Part shown: positions 7,628 through 15,039 of the stretch, piece after piece
Layout of the letters: each line of letters opens with the position of its first letter
Numbering within the stretch: the first letter of the stretch is position 1
From: CAVTAE01 sp051649365
GTDB lineage: Bacteria; Deinococcota; Deinococci; Deinococcales; Trueperaceae
Assembly: GCA_051649365.1 (NCBI GenBank)
Contig: JBOFGY010000135.1
Span: 12,415 to 76,414 of the forward strand
Reading direction: 5' to 3'
DNA length: 64,000 nucleotides
Notes under the pieces: generated by a model
Seen by the model: the letters and a program-made list of their open reading frames with translations, nothing else
Database searches by the model: none
What the model was told of the DNA's origin: nothing
Position numbers and translations under genes: made by a program

Positions 7628-8866
7628 ATGAAATCCAGGTGGCACGAGGTCTTAGCAATCGTTGTAGCAAGTTGTTTAGGTTTTCATTTCAGTTATTCCC
7701 AAACAGAAAAGGAGAATGCTATGAACGTTACACCCTTTACGATCAATGTTTCTCAAGAGGTGCTCGAGGATTTGCAATATCGTTTGGCGAACACACGCTG
7801 GCCTGATGAAGCTGACGGGGCAGGCTGGGAGTACGGCACAAACTTGGGCTATATGAAAGAGCTTGTGGACTACTGGCAAAACGAATACGACTGGCGCGAG
7901 CAAGAAGCAAAGCTCAACACCTTCAAACAGTTCAAAGCTGATGTTGATGGCACAGAGATTCATTTCATCCATGAACGCGGCAAAGGCCCAAATCCCACGC
8001 CCCTCTTGTTACTTCATGGCTGGCCTGACTCTTTCTACCGATTCTATAAACTCATTCCGATGCTGACCGACCCCTCGAGCTTTGGCGGTGACCCAGATCA
8101 CTCTTTTGATGTCATCGTGCCTTCGCTGCCTGGGTTTGGTTTTTCGGAAAAGAGTGAAGTGAAATCAACCAGAGCCGCCGAACTCTTGACAACGTTAATG
8201 ACTGACGTGCTTGGCTATGAGAAGTTTGGCGTACATGGTGGTGATATTGGAGCCAGAGTGACAAGGTTGATAGCCGCAACGCATCCTGAGAGTCTTCTCG
8301 GTATCCACATGACGGACATTGGCTTTCCAGGTGATATTAGTTTTACGCCTGACTTATCTAACCCTTCACCAGCCGAGCAGGGATTTCTCGGTTCTGTTCA
8401 AGGCTGGTTTTTTCAAGAAGGTGCTTACGCAATGCTGCAATCTACCAAACCGCAGACAATTTCTTACAGCTTGAATGATTCACCTGTTGGTTTAGCTGCC
8501 TGGATTGTCGAGAAGTTTCGCTCATGGAGTGATTGCAATGGCACTATTGAAGCGTGTTACAGCGAAGATGAACTTCTTACCAACATCATGATTTATTGGC
8601 TGACCGAAACAATATCTTCTTCGGCGCGTCTCTATTACGAGGATGCACGTTCAGGGCCACAGCTTCAAGCAGGGCAATATCTTGAAGTTCCCGCAGGTGT
8701 GGCTACTTTTCCGAAAGACCTCACTGTGCCACCGCGTGAAACGGGCGAGCGGTTCTTGCGCGTGAAGCAGTGGACGAAGATGCCCAAGGGTGGACACTTC
8801 GCAGCCTTGGAGCAACCAGAATTGTTAGTTCAGGATATAAGCACGTTCTTCAATCAACTCCGCTAA
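7628..8866 (+). CDS. Epoxide hydrolase, alpha/beta fold
   Basis: The product has the epoxide hydrolase N-terminal domain (TPFTINVSQEVLEDLQYRL, then NTRWPDE) followed by the alpha/beta hydrolase core: oxyanion motif LLLLHGWPDS, nucleophile Asp in HGGDIGARV, and a late His in KGGHFAALEQPELL. Such enzymes add water to epoxides through an ester intermediate. Two starts have good SDs. ATG 7628 (AAAGGAG) adds a hydrophobic signal-like stretch (VLAIVVASCLGFHF). ATG 7721 (AAAAGGAG, spacing 6) gives a 381-residue cytosolic enzyme that begins where family members usually begin. The gene lies behind operator copy 1. The family is clear but the start is not settled. Confidence 0.88.
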   Translation: MKSRWHEVLAIVVASCLGFHFSYSQTEKENAMNVTPFTINVSQEVLEDLQYRLANTRWPDEADGAGWEYGTNLGYMKELVDYWQNEYDWREQEAKLNTFKQFKADVDGTEIHFIHERGKGPNPTPLLLLHGWPDSFYRFYKLIPMLTDPSSFGGDPDHSFDVIVPSLPGFGFSEKSEVKSTRAAELLTTLMTDVLGYEKFGVHGGDIGARVTRLIAATHPESLLGIHMTDIGFPGDISFTPDLSNPSPAEQGFLGSVQGWFFQEGAYAMLQSTKPQTISYSLNDSPVGLAAWIVEKFRSWSDCNGTIEACYSEDELLTNIMIYWLTETISSSARLYYEDARSGPQLQAGQYLEVPAGVATFPKDLTVPPRETGERFLRVKQWTKMPKGGHFAALEQPELLVQDISTFFNQLR

Positions 8867-8882
8867 AGTTCTCTTTCTAAAT

Positions 8883-8901
8883 CTGGACAGTTTTTGTCCA
8901 G
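8883..8901 (+). promoter_or_regulatory. Probable WYL-regulator operator, copy 2
   Basis: CTGGACA-GTTTT-TGTCCAG is a perfect palindrome with a 5-nt spacer, 50 nt upstream of the VOC gene at 8951. The following TTCTTTTTTA and AGAGG tracts also match the region behind copy 3, so the whole leader, not only the operator, is duplicated. Confidence 0.75.
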
Positions 8902-8950
8902 GTTCTTTTTTACTCTTTTTGTAGAGGTTGAGACCTAGAGAGGAGAAAAA

Positions 8951-9316
8951 ATGAAACTCGATCATATTAATTTAACGGTTAGCGATGTCATAAAAGCAAG
9001 TACGTTTTTGAAAAAACACCTTGGCTATAAAGATGTGTTTGACGACAATAATGCTGGCATGGCAGCTCTGAGCGACGGAAGCGGTATGCACGTTCTTTTG
9101 ATGAAAGGCTCGAGGGCGACTTATCCTAAATATTTTCACATTGGCTTTGATATGGAGACGGAAGCAAATGTCAGTGCAGTCTATGACAGGCTTAAAGCTG
9201 ACGGCATAGAGACTAACCCACCTGAACACACCGCTTGGGGGTCGTGGACGTTTAATTTTAAGTGTCCTGGCAGTGACTTCACGATTGAAGTTGCTTGTGC
9301 AAGCGAAGAAAATTAA
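8951..9316 (+). CDS. VOC-family (glyoxalase/dioxygenase fold) protein
   Basis: The 121-residue protein has the vicinal-oxygen-chelate layout of two beta-alpha-beta-beta-beta modules: LDHINLTVSDVIKAS with a metal-ligand-type His, the FHIGFDM strand with a second His, and a closing FTIEVAC strand with Glu. Members include glyoxalase I, fosfomycin-resistance proteins and dioxygenases, and the substrate here cannot be told. GAGAGGAG precedes the ATG. It lies behind operator copy 2 and ahead of a winged-helix gene. A broken close copy is found at 11594-11707. Confidence 0.88.
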   Translation: MKLDHINLTVSDVIKASTFLKKHLGYKDVFDDNNAGMAALSDGSGMHVLLMKGSRATYPKYFHIGFDMETEANVSAVYDRLKADGIETNPPEHTAWGSWTFNFKCPGSDFTIEVACASEEN

Positions 9317-9369
9317 AAATCTTGAAATGTTTGGTGTATTTTAATTATGTGTCTGGAGAAAAAGTAACG

Positions 9370-10440
9370 ATGAATCAAGCAAAGGTCGCCCTGCACCGCC
9401 TTCACGTTCAGGGCATCACGACGCAGAAGTTTGCAACCCCCGCAGAGGTGGTGCGTTGGCACTGTGCGGTGCAAGCTCAAGATTATTTAAGCTCCTTGTG
9501 GGCAATTGGGTTACGAATGCAAGCCTCGAGCGAGAGCCATATCGAGCGTGCGGTTGCAGAGAAAAGTATTGTCCGCACTTGGCCGATGCGCGGCACGATT
9601 CACTTTGTCGCCCCTGAAGATGCACGGTGGATGCTAAAGCACTTCACGCCTCGAGTCATTGCTCGCAGTAGGGGGCGGTATCGCCAGTTAGAGCTTGATG
9701 ATGCAGTATTTTCAAAAAGCAGTAAGGTTCTAACAAAAGCGTTGCAAGGTGGTAAGTCTTTAACGCGAAATGCACTCTACGAGGTTTTAGAAAAAGCAAA
9801 TATTTCTACATCTGCGAGTCGTGGGCCTCACATCATCGGTCATCTTGCACAGGAGGGATTGCTTTGTTTTGGAGCACGTCATGGGAAACAACCCACCTTT
9901 GTTTTGCTCGAGGAGTGGCTACCGTCCGCTAAATTTTTAGAGCGCGACGAGGCTATTGCTGAACTTACCAAACGGTACTTCTCGAGTCACGGGCCAGCGA
10001 CGTTGCAAGATTTCGCGTGGTGGTCAGGGTTGACTATGACAGAGGCGAAAGAAGGACTCGAAGATGTTAAAACGGAGTTGCATCAAAAAGAAGTTGAGGG
10101 TCAAACTTATTGGTTCACTGAAGATGGAGTGACAGTCAATTCAGAGAAGGCTTACTTGCTCCCTTTCTTTGATGAATTCCTCGTTGCTTACAAAGACCGC
10201 ACGGCGGCCCTCGAGCCTTCGCATACAAAGCAAGTTAACGCTGGTGGCGGCTTACTCAATCCGACGATTGTCTTGAATGGTCAAGTCATCGGTACTTGGA
10301 AGCGTACACTCAAAAAAGCTGAAGTAATTATCCACTTGAGTCCGTTTGCTAGGCTCGAGGATAGCCAGCTAGAAAAAATCACACGGGCGGCACAAGGTTA
10401 CGCTGAATTTATTGGTAAGGCAGCTCGAGTCATACTGTAG
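9370..10440 (+). CDS. Winged-helix DNA-binding protein, HTH_42/YcaQ-like family
   Basis: The chosen ATG at 9370 follows GGAGAAAAAGTAACG and gives 356 residues. Landmarks of the AlkZ-like winged-helix family are visible: LHRLHVQGITTQKF, the VVRWHCAVQAQDYLSSLWA segment with the QAQD motif, RTWPMRGTIHFVAPED, and the C-terminal WKRTLKKAEVIIHLSPF region. Relatives (YcaQ/AlkX, AlkZ) unhook DNA crosslinks or excise bulky lesions. Many close homologues are described only as winged-helix proteins. Its place behind VOC and beside epoxide hydrolase and DJ-1 genes under a shared operator suggests a role against reactive electrophiles. That role is inferred. Confidence 0.85.
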   Translation: MNQAKVALHRLHVQGITTQKFATPAEVVRWHCAVQAQDYLSSLWAIGLRMQASSESHIERAVAEKSIVRTWPMRGTIHFVAPEDARWMLKHFTPRVIARSRGRYRQLELDDAVFSKSSKVLTKALQGGKSLTRNALYEVLEKANISTSASRGPHIIGHLAQEGLLCFGARHGKQPTFVLLEEWLPSAKFLERDEAIAELTKRYFSSHGPATLQDFAWWSGLTMTEAKEGLEDVKTELHQKEVEGQTYWFTEDGVTVNSEKAYLLPFFDEFLVAYKDRTAALEPSHTKQVNAGGGLLNPTIVLNGQVIGTWKRTLKKAEVIIHLSPFARLEDSQLEKITRAAQGYAEFIGKAARVIL

Positions 10441-10469
10441 CAACAAGTTTTATCCAGACACTCCTAAAT

Positions 10470-10488
10470 CTGGACAGTTTTTGTCCAG
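10470..10488 (+). promoter_or_regulatory. Probable WYL-regulator operator, copy 3
   Basis: CTGGACA-GTTTT-TGTCCAG is identical to copy 2 including the spacer, and is followed by a near-identical leader that runs into the AGAGGAG RBS of the DJ-1 gene at 10540. Confidence 0.75.
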
Positions 10489-10539
10489 GTTCTTTTTTAT
10501 GCTTTTTTTAGAGGCTAAAGACCTCGAGAGGAGTAAGCA

Positions 10540-11133
10540 ATGAAAAAGAAAGCATACGTTTTAGTCTTTGATGGGTTTGCGGATTGGGAACCTGCCCACG
10601 CTTTATGTGGGATTGCCATGTCAGGAAAGCTCGAGATAGTAAATGTTGGATTTTCGCTCGAGCCGATTCGTTCAATGGGTGGACTCAAAGTAGTTCCAGA
10701 TATTACTTTGGAGCAAGTTGTTCCCTCGCAAGCAGCCATTTTTATTTTGCCAGGTGGCACGAGATGGGAACAGAGCGAGAGTCCTGAAATTACTGAGTTC
10801 CTGCACAAGTTACAAGCTGAAAAAGTTCTTGTTGCTGCGATTTGTGGGGCGACGCTCGAGGTTGCTAGAGCAGGCTTAACGAAGGGTGTAAAGCACAGTA
10901 GCAATGCGCTCGAGTATTTCAAAATGAATCTTCCTGACTACAAAGATGAAGCGTTCTATGTCAACGAGCCAGCCGTCACTGATGGGTTGCTGATTACGGC
11001 GGGTGCTGTGTACAGCGTCGAGTTTGCACGAGAAATCTTTAAGAGACTCGAGACCTTTAGTGAAACTCAGATAGAAGCCTGGTTCAATCTTTATAAGCAC
11101 GGTATCTGGTCACCAGAACTCGCCGCCGCTTAG
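10540..11133 (+). CDS. DJ-1/PfpI-family protein
   Basis: The 197-residue protein has the DJ-1/PfpI fold: opening strand AYVLVFDGFADWEPAHAL with the acidic residue in the second position, AIFILPGGTRWEQ, and the nucleophile elbow VLVAAICGATLEVARAG with the reactive Cys. Members are glyoxalases/deglycases, chaperones or amidotransferase-like enzymes, and this one resembles the type-1 glutamine amidotransferase-like group. GAGAGGAG precedes the ATG. It lies behind operator copy 3 and is followed 23 nt later by a VOC gene, a pairing that suggests work on aldehydes or other small toxic carbonyls (inference). Confidence 0.9.
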   Translation: MKKKAYVLVFDGFADWEPAHALCGIAMSGKLEIVNVGFSLEPIRSMGGLKVVPDITLEQVVPSQAAIFILPGGTRWEQSESPEITEFLHKLQAEKVLVAAICGATLEVARAGLTKGVKHSSNALEYFKMNLPDYKDEAFYVNEPAVTDGLLITAGAVYSVEFAREIFKRLETFSETQIEAWFNLYKHGIWSPELAAA

Positions 11134-11156
11134 ACGATTCGTTGAAAGGAGTAAAC

Positions 11157-11597
11157 ATGTTACAGGGAATCACGACCATTTCTTATTGGGCGGAAGATGT
11201 AGCTGCCGCAAAAAAGTGGTACAGCGAACTCTTAGGCATCGAACCTTATTTCAACGTGCCAAACGAGGATGGGTCACTGGGTTACACCGAATTTCGCATT
11301 GGTGATTATCAGCACGAGCTGGGAATCATTGACCGCCGTTTTGCGCCCTTTGATGCTTCAGTGACGCACACGGCAGGCGCGGTTGTTTACTGGCACGTTT
11401 CTAATGTGGCAGAAACGCTCGAGAAACTGCTGGCGATGGGAGCAAGAGAACTCGAGGCTCTTAAAGATCGTGGCGAAGGGTTTATAACAGCTTCTGTCGC
11501 TGACCCTTTTGGAAATATTTTGGGAATCATGTACAACCCGCATTATCTAAAAATATTGAATCAAATAAAACAAGACATGAAAGGCGAAAAATCATGA
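11157..11597 (+). CDS. VOC-family protein
   Basis: The 146-residue protein carries the VOC fold: ITTISYWAEDVAAAKKWYSE, the LGYTEFRIGDYQHELGI region, AVVYWHVSNVAETL with a metal-site His, and a terminal VADPFGNILGIMYNP. The ATG at 11157 has AAAGGAG 5 nt upstream, and the in-frame TTG at 11142 is not needed. It sits just downstream of the DJ-1 gene and overlaps a broken second VOC gene by ATGA. Confidence 0.9.
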   Translation: MLQGITTISYWAEDVAAAKKWYSELLGIEPYFNVPNEDGSLGYTEFRIGDYQHELGIIDRRFAPFDASVTHTAGAVVYWHVSNVAETLEKLLAMGARELEALKDRGEGFITASVADPFGNILGIMYNPHYLKILNQIKQDMKGEKS

Positions 11598-11707
11598 GAC
11601 TCGATCACGTTAATTTAACAGTTAGCACCGCTTGGGGTTCCTGAACCTTTCACTTAAAGTGTCTTGGGGGTGATTTTTCGGTTGAGGTGGCGTGCTCGAG
11701 TGAGTAA
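11594..11707 (+). pseudogene. Remnant VOC gene with internal deletion and in-frame TGA
   Basis: The frame opens with ATG overlapping the previous stop (ATGA) and reads MRLDHVNLTVS, matching the first residues of the VOC gene at 8951. It then jumps directly to TAWGS, a TGA where the paralogue has Trp, and TFHLKCLGGDFSVEVACSSE, which matches the paralogue end. The middle, about 80 codons, is missing with the frame kept. It is a decayed duplicate, not a functional gene. Confidence 0.85.
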
Positions 11708-11717
11708 AAGCTACTTC

Positions 11718-11832
11718 AAGACTTACGCAAAAAGAGTGAAGTAAGCAGAACAAGGTTGGTTGGCTGTGTTGTTCAAAACCAGCCTTGTTCTCGTAGCTAA
11801 CCGCATTATTTGAAGAAATATGCGTAAGTCTT
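11718..11832. mobile_element. Probable 115-bp MITE with nested inverted repeats
   Basis: The terminal arms AAGACTTACGCA (11718-11729) and TGCGTAAGTCTT (11821-11832) are perfect inverted repeats. Inside them AGAACAAGGTTGGTT (11747-11761) pairs at 14 of 15 positions with 11777-11791. There is no coding capacity. GACTTACGCA-type ends recall insertion-sequence termini, so a non-autonomous element is likely. No clear target duplication could be seen. Confidence 0.6.
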
Positions 11833-11855
11833 TGTACTTGTGAAAGAGTCAAGTC

Positions 11856-12530
11856 TTAAACAGACCTGGCAAGGCGAAAGCCAAGGTCGTCAATCTTGAA
11901 GGTCGGATGGCTGCGGCGACGGCAGGTGGCTCCGCAGCCTCTGGCCTCTTCAGCCCAGCCACCACCACGAAAGACACGATAAGGCCCGTAAACCTGTTCG
12001 TCATAAATATCCCAGCACCACTCCCAGATATTGCCTAGCATGTCATAAAGACCCCAGGCATTCGGTTCTTTTTTGCCTACTTCTTGAAGAGCGTTGCTCG
12101 AGTTGCCACGATACCAGGCGATGGCTTCCAGTTCTCCGTACCTATACTTTTTATTGCCTGCCTGACATGCGTACTGCCACTCGGCTTCTGTTGGCAAGCG
12201 GTAGCCATTTGCCGCCTTATCCCAAATGACATGCTCACCGTTCAGTGAATAGCACTCGCTTAGACCTGCCTCGTGGGAAAGCCAATTGCAAAACAAAACC
12301 GCGTCATACCACGAGACGTTGACCACAGGCTTGTGACCGTTGCCAGAAAAAGTAGCTGCTGCCTTTGTCATGCTCAGATAAAACGCTGTCGTCACTGGAT
12401 ATTGACCGAGAAGGAAAGGGTCGAGTTCGACACGCCATTGCTTTTTGACGCGATCATCTCTCAACTCTATTACGCCGCCTGGAATACTGATGATGGGGTA
12501 AAGAGTCGGTTTTTCTTTTGTTTGTAACAA
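11856..12530 (-). CDS. SUMF1/FGE-fold protein (formylglycine-generating enzyme-like)
   Basis: The 224-residue protein shows the FGE-sulfatase fold: YPVTTAFYLSM, KPVVNVSWYDAVLFCNWLS, NGYRLPTEAEWQYACQAG, GLYDMLGNIWEWCWD, and the closing VFRGGGWAEEARGC with GFRLARS. True FGE uses Cys pairs to oxidise a sulfatase Cys. Many short members of this fold act instead as binding or C-lyase-type domains, and no sulfatase gene is nearby. It lies 32 nt behind cysS on the same strand and may be co-transcribed with it. Confidence 0.85.
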   Translation of the reverse strand: MLQTKEKPTLYPIISIPGGVIELRDDRVKKQWRVELDPFLLGQYPVTTAFYLSMTKAAATFSGNGHKPVVNVSWYDAVLFCNWLSHEAGLSECYSLNGEHVIWDKAANGYRLPTEAEWQYACQAGNKKYRYGELEAIAWYRGNSSNALQEVGKKEPNAWGLYDMLGNIWEWCWDIYDEQVYGPYRVFRGGGWAEEARGCGATCRRRSHPTFKIDDLGFRLARSV

Positions 12531-12562
12531 AGTGCTTTCTCCAATTTGTGTTTTCAGGATGC

Positions 12563-13990
12563 CTAAGAGAGTTTCCAGCGACTGCCCTCTGCGGTATCCT
12601 CGAGCGTAATCCCAAGCTCTGCCAGGCGGTTTCTAATTTCATCAGAGTTCTTAAAATCCCTGCGCTGCCGTGCTTCCTGACGTTGATTCATAATGAGTTG
12701 CAAGAGTCCATCAAGCATATTCGTATCGCTTTGCCCTGTTTCGCTCGAGTCCAAGGTGATACCCAAAATATCCCCAAGCAAATCCTCAAAAAATTTTTTC
12801 GCTGCGTTGATATAACTTTTTGCTGGCTTCGTTGCGAGTTTGCCGTTGATGTCTCTGGTGGCATCAAACAAAACCGCGATGGCTTGTGGTGTGTTGAGGT
12901 CATCATTCATCGCTTCGGCAAAGTCGGCACGTTCCTTGCTAAAGGGGTCATCTGTAAAACCACTCTCGTCACTGAGGCGTTTAAGTTCCAGATAGGCTTC
13001 GCGCAGACGCTTTAACCCTTGTACGGAACCAAGCAAACTTTCTTCACTAAAATCTGAGAGGCTGCGGTAGTGCGAACGCAGCATATGAAAGCGAACTTCG
13101 GCTGGGTCGTAGTTGCTCAGCAGTTCTTGCAGCGTGACAAAATGACCTTTGGACTTGGCCATCTTTTCACCGCCAAGTGTAATCATGTTCCAGTGCATCC
13201 AAACCCTTGCAAACTTTTTCCCTGCGGCTTTTGCCTGAGCGATTTCGCATTCGTGGTGTGGAAAAATCAAATCCAGACCGCCACCGTGAATATCAAACTC
13301 GTCACCAAGATATTTGGTGCTCATCACCGAGCATTCGATGTGCCAGCCAGGAAAGCCTTCACCCCAAGGGCTATTCCAGCGCATGATGTGTTCGGGTTCG
13401 GCGCGTTTCCACAGAGCAAAATCTCGCGGGTCATCTTTATCACTGCGAACGGCAACGCGCGTTCCTTCTATCTGGTCATCAGAATTGCGCCCAGAGAGTT
13501 CGCCGTACTCTTTCCATTCGGAGACATCAAAATACACACTGCCGTCACGCTCGTAAGCAAGACCGCGCTTGATGAGTTCTTCGGTCATTTCAATTTGTTC
13601 GATGATATGCCCTGACGCGCGTGGTACGATGTCTGGTCGTCTGATGTTGAGTTTGGCGAGTGAATCAAAATAGGCCCAAAAGTATTTTTCGGCAACTTCC
13701 ATCGGCTCGAGCTTTTCTAATTTCGCCCGCTTGAGCATCTTGTCTTCACCTGCGTCACCGTCATCGGTTAAGTGACCTACATCGGTAACATTCAAAACCA
13801 GGCGCACTGTGTAGCCTTCATGTTGCAACCAGCGTTTGAAGGTGTCAAAGACGATGGGGCCTCTGGCGTGACCCAGGTGGGGTTCAGAGTAAACGGTAGG
13901 GCCGCAAAAATAAATCCCCACGCGACCAGGCACGACGGGCTTAAAGGGTTCTTTTTCTCGAGTCAAGGTGTTGTAAAGTTCTAGTGGCAT
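12563..13990 (-). CDS. cysS: Cysteine-tRNA ligase
   Basis: The 475-residue class I synthetase charges tRNA-Cys. It has the first zinc Cys at residue 29 (YFCGPTVYSEPHLGHARG), a HIGH-type HLGH at 38-41, a second Cys at 220 (GWHIECSVMS), the HHECE ligands at 245-249 and a KMSKS-type KMAKS at 276-280. The DALR anticodon-binding region and the tail (LGITLEDTAEGSRW) are intact. The ATG is at 13990. The upstream 200 nt hold an AGGAGTTAGGATTTAGGG-type repeat block. No T-box was recognised. Confidence 0.97.
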   Translation of the reverse strand: MPLELYNTLTREKEPFKPVVPGRVGIYFCGPTVYSEPHLGHARGPIVFDTFKRWLQHEGYTVRLVLNVTDVGHLTDDGDAGEDKMLKRAKLEKLEPMEVAEKYFWAYFDSLAKLNIRRPDIVPRASGHIIEQIEMTEELIKRGLAYERDGSVYFDVSEWKEYGELSGRNSDDQIEGTRVAVRSDKDDPRDFALWKRAEPEHIMRWNSPWGEGFPGWHIECSVMSTKYLGDEFDIHGGGLDLIFPHHECEIAQAKAAGKKFARVWMHWNMITLGGEKMAKSKGHFVTLQELLSNYDPAEVRFHMLRSHYRSLSDFSEESLLGSVQGLKRLREAYLELKRLSDESGFTDDPFSKERADFAEAMNDDLNTPQAIAVLFDATRDINGKLATKPAKSYINAAKKFFEDLLGDILGITLDSSETGQSDTNMLDGLLQLIMNQRQEARQRRDFKNSDEIRNRLAELGITLEDTAEGSRWKLS

Positions 13991-14201
13991 GATAGCTCCA
14001 GGAGTTGGGAACTAGGAGTTAGGATTTAGGGTTAAACCATAGCCCGCTAGTAAGAAGTATTCTTTGTATTGTATATGGATTTAGTCAAAGGGTGACGACA
14101 GAGGTCAGCACTAACATCGTTGCATATTTCGTGATGGCAACCAGAAAGACATACCTTAGTGTAGCACTACAACCCCGTTCTGTCACGTTACACTTTAGCG
14201 T

Positions 14202-14819
14202 GTGGGCTATTTAACCGTTGCTAAAACGCATGAACGAACTGAAGAGGTAAAGGGCTCGAGCTTTATCGCCTTCGTGACGAGCATAGATTCTTTGAGCGAT
14301 GTCGAAGCGCACTTGCAAAAGATTCGCAGCAAACACGAGGACGCAAATCATAACTGCTACGCCTACAAGTTGGGTCAACAGCTTAAATTTTCTGATGACG
14401 GTGAACCTGGCGGCACAGCAGGAAGACCGATGCTCGAGGTCTTGCAAAAACGCAATTTGGATCACGTGCTCACTGTGGTCACGCGCTACTTTGGTGGTAC
14501 AAAACTTGGTGCGGGTGGTTTGGTTCGCGCGTATTCGGGTGCGCTGGCAAAGGCACTGGATGAAGCGGGGGTGCTCGAGGTCAGAGATCGTATATCGCTT
14601 TCGTTTGAAGTTCCTTTTGCTGTGATGGACAGCGTTCACCGTTTTGCAGATAGTGTTACGGGGCTGAAAAGGGAAGAGCTGGAATACACTGCGTCAGGTA
14701 TGAAGTTATCTGTCAGTATGTTTGCAGAGGATGAAATGATATTTAAGAAGCAGATTGTTGAGTTGGCTCGAGGGCAGGTTGTTTGGAATGGTTCGTCATT
14801 GCGTGTACGGAGTGACTGA
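14202..14819 (+). CDS. YigZ/IMPACT-family protein
   Basis: The 205-residue protein matches the YigZ family: SSFIAFVTSIDSLSDVEAHL, the HNCYAYKLG segment, FSDDGEPGGTAGRPMLEVL, VVTRYFGGTKLGAGGLVRAY, then a C-terminal ferredoxin-like domain. Relatives of eukaryotic IMPACT bind nucleic acid or ribosome-linked partners, and the bacterial role is unclear. The start is a GTG at 14202 with no SD. A TACACT box ends 7 nt before it, so the message is probably leaderless. Confidence 0.92.
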   Translation: MGYLTVAKTHERTEEVKGSSFIAFVTSIDSLSDVEAHLQKIRSKHEDANHNCYAYKLGQQLKFSDDGEPGGTAGRPMLEVLQKRNLDHVLTVVTRYFGGTKLGAGGLVRAYSGALAKALDEAGVLEVRDRISLSFEVPFAVMDSVHRFADSVTGLKREELEYTASGMKLSVSMFAEDEMIFKKQIVELARGQVVWNGSSLRVRSD

Positions 14820-14875
14820 TTGGAGAGGATAATTGAAAGTATGCAAAGTTGATACTTCACTACAAGAAAACTACC

Positions 14876-15037
14876 GACGAAGCAATCTCACGTTACTTAA
14901 CGAACTGACGAGAGATTTCCCAACGGTTGCAAAACCACTTCATCGTGAACTAAGCCTTGGCGAGATTGCTTCGTGGACGGAGTAACGATAAACTGAATCG
15001 GCCTGTGTTGCATTTCTAGCTGAAACTCGCAATGACG
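14876..15037. repeat. CATTGCGAG/GAAGCAATCTC mosaic repeat
   Basis: CGAAGCAATCTC near 14878 is mirrored by GAGATTGCTTCG near 14963, and CTCGCAATGACGAA follows near 15026. The same words occur in another order at 19738-19925. They belong to the widespread bacterial CGTCATTGCGAG-type mosaic repeats. No gene is seen here. Confidence 0.65.
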
Positions 15038-15039
15038 AA

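Noticed and set aside
11642..11644. TGA in the VOC remnant as recoded Trp
   Set aside because: The gene also lacks its middle 80 codons, and intact genes use TGA as a normal stop (for example at 11595-11597).
12518..13615. Plus-strand frames of 165 and 181 codons
   Set aside because: Both lie antisense within cysS, which is complete and well supported.
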